The notes under the pieces are model-generated. The model did not search any database. It worked only from the letters and a program-made list of their open reading frames with translations, and was not told the DNA's origin. A stretch of DNA of 6,322 nucleotides from CAWEHT01 sp963808455 (GTDB lineage Bacteria > Chloroflexota > Anaerolineae > CG2-30-64-16), in NCBI GenBank assembly GCA_963808455.1, contig CAWEHT010000457.1, positions 1 through 6,322 on the forward strand. Reading direction: 5' to 3'. How positions within the stretch are numbered: the stretch's first letter is position 1; each line of letters starts with the position of its first letter. Positions 5,313 through 6,322 of the stretch are shown in pieces. Position numbers and translations under genes: made by a program.

Positions 5313-6322
5313 CTATCCGGCCACGCCGGCGCGGCGCAGCACCCCATCCCACGCAGCTTTCGCCTCGGCGACGAGCTCAGCCTCATCGAGAACCGTCACG
5401 CGCCTGTCCTGCAGCAGGATCTCGCCGTTGACAATGACCGTGTGCACGTCAGCGCTGCTCGCCGTGTACACCAGCGCGGAAGGGACAGGGCTTGCCAGCG
5501 CCAGCCGTGAATTGTTCAAGTCCACCAGCACGAGATCGGCCTTCTTGCCCGGCTCCAGGCTGCCCAGCGCCTCGGGCTGGCCAAAGGCAGCTGCGCCACA
5601 ACAGCAGGCCATGTCGAGCATATCATTGGCCGTGAAGACCGATGCATCGAGCACTGCTACCTTCTGTAGATTCGCAGCGGTCTTGAGTATATCGATCATG
5701 CCCTGCCCGTTGTTGCAAGCCCCGTCGGTGGCCAGCGCCACCGGACGCCTCGCCTGCGCAGCCGCCCAACCTGACAAATGCCGGAGGCAAGGAACATGTT
5801 GCTCACCGGGCAGTGGACCACCATAGCGCCGGCCTCGACAATCAGGTCGATCTCCTCATCCGAAATCCAGACGCTGTGCACCAGTTGGGTCGTCGGCCCC
5901 AGCATGCCCAGGCTCGCCAGCCATTCAATATGGCCCTTTCCCGTGCGGTTGCGGTCCATCTCCAGCTCGGCGCGGGTCTCCGCCACGTGCATGTGTATGC
6001 CGATGCCCAACTTCTCGGCCAGCTCGCGCGTCTGTCTCATGGTCTCTTCGCTGCAAGCCCAGGGAGCACCGGGGCCGAACTCCACGCGGATGCGGCCGGC
6101 TCCCTGGTTGTGCCAGGTCCTATGCAACCGTTCGGTCTCGGCAAGGATCTCGCCAGGTGCCTGACAGAAGGCCTCCGGCACATTGCGATCCGACCAGCCC
6201 CTGGCCAACAACAGCCGGATGCCGATCCTGGAGGCGGCCTCACACACGGCGTCGTCGTTGCCTCGGGCGCAGTGCAGGTATTGATTGTCGATAACGGCCG
6301 TGGCCCCGCCATGCAAGTTCTC
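5313..6322 (-). CDS. Amidohydrolase, deaminase/chlorohydrolase-like (C-terminal part, one frameshift; runs off the right edge)
   Basis: Metal-dependent hydrolase of the TIM-barrel amidohydrolase superfamily, close in style to SsnA, MtaD, TrzN and AtzB, which remove amino or related groups from heterocycles. About 336 residues are visible; the first strand with the HxH metal site lies outside. Seen in order, numbering from the window edge: ENLHGGATAVIDNQYLH, then EFGPGAPWACSEETM, HMHVAETRAELE (metal His112), QLVHSVWISDEEIDL (His149), VVHCPVSNMFLASGI, then ALATDGACNNGQGMI (metal Asp200). It closes with the composite-barrel end ALGSLEPGKKADLVLVDL and DVHTVIVNGEIL. The frame breaks at 5741-5742: one missing G in the transcript turns GVR-VALATDG into GVRWRWPP, and the downstream frame carries the rest to the TAG at 5315-5313. 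I read this as a single-base deletion in a G-run, probably a sequence error. It is translated immediately ahead of the oxidase with no gap. Substrate unknown; a cyclic N-containing compound would suit the neighbours. Confidence 0.93.

Overview
The window is a compact, GC-rich bacterial region in which every gene I can support reads on the minus strand. In order of transcription, from high to low coordinates, these are: the C-terminal part of an amidohydrolase (entering from the right edge), an FAD-dependent amine/amino-acid oxidase of the DAO family, a methenyl-tetrahydromethanopterin cyclohydrolase (Mch) homologue, an XRE-cupin regulator, a family 1 ABC solute-binding protein, and the N-terminal part of a MalF/UgpA-type ABC permease (leaving by the left edge). 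High GC, the lack of a lipobox and the very long Thr/Ser repeat linker in the binding protein resemble Chloroflexota (Caldilinea/Anaerolinea-like) proteins. That assignment is an impression from style, not a demonstrated placement.

Enzyme block (3187-6322): amidohydrolase stop and oxidase start abut (TAG then ATG), and the oxidase stop overlaps the mch start (ATGA), so the three are almost certainly one translationally coupled unit. The mch reading frame is broken twice (near 3815-3830 and 3355-3361), and the amidohydrolase once (near 5741-5742). Family hallmarks continue on both sides of each break. All three breaks sit in short GC-rich repeats or homopolymers, so I read them mainly as base-call or assembly indels, with real decay as the alternative.

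Control and transport block (1-3186): the XRE-cupin gene follows mch by 75-81 bases, and dyad sequences that could be its operator lie in that gap. A plausible extended -10 promoter and a leader of about 110 bases precede the binding-protein gene. Its product has a signal peptide, then about 90 residues of a six-residue [xx(V/M)TST] repeat, then the sugar-type binding fold. The 148-base gap before the permease holds two strong perfect hairpins, recalling the malE-malF arrangement in which intergenic hairpins raise the yield of the binding protein over the membrane subunits.

Taken together, the locus looks like an uptake-plus-catabolism cassette with a small-molecule sensor. The transporter imports a substrate, an amidohydrolase and a flavin oxidase attack C-N bonds, and an Mch-type enzyme hydrolyses a cyclic methenyl (amidinium) intermediate. 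Finding Mch in such a catabolic setting, with no other tetrahydromethanopterin gene visible, is the most unusual thing here.
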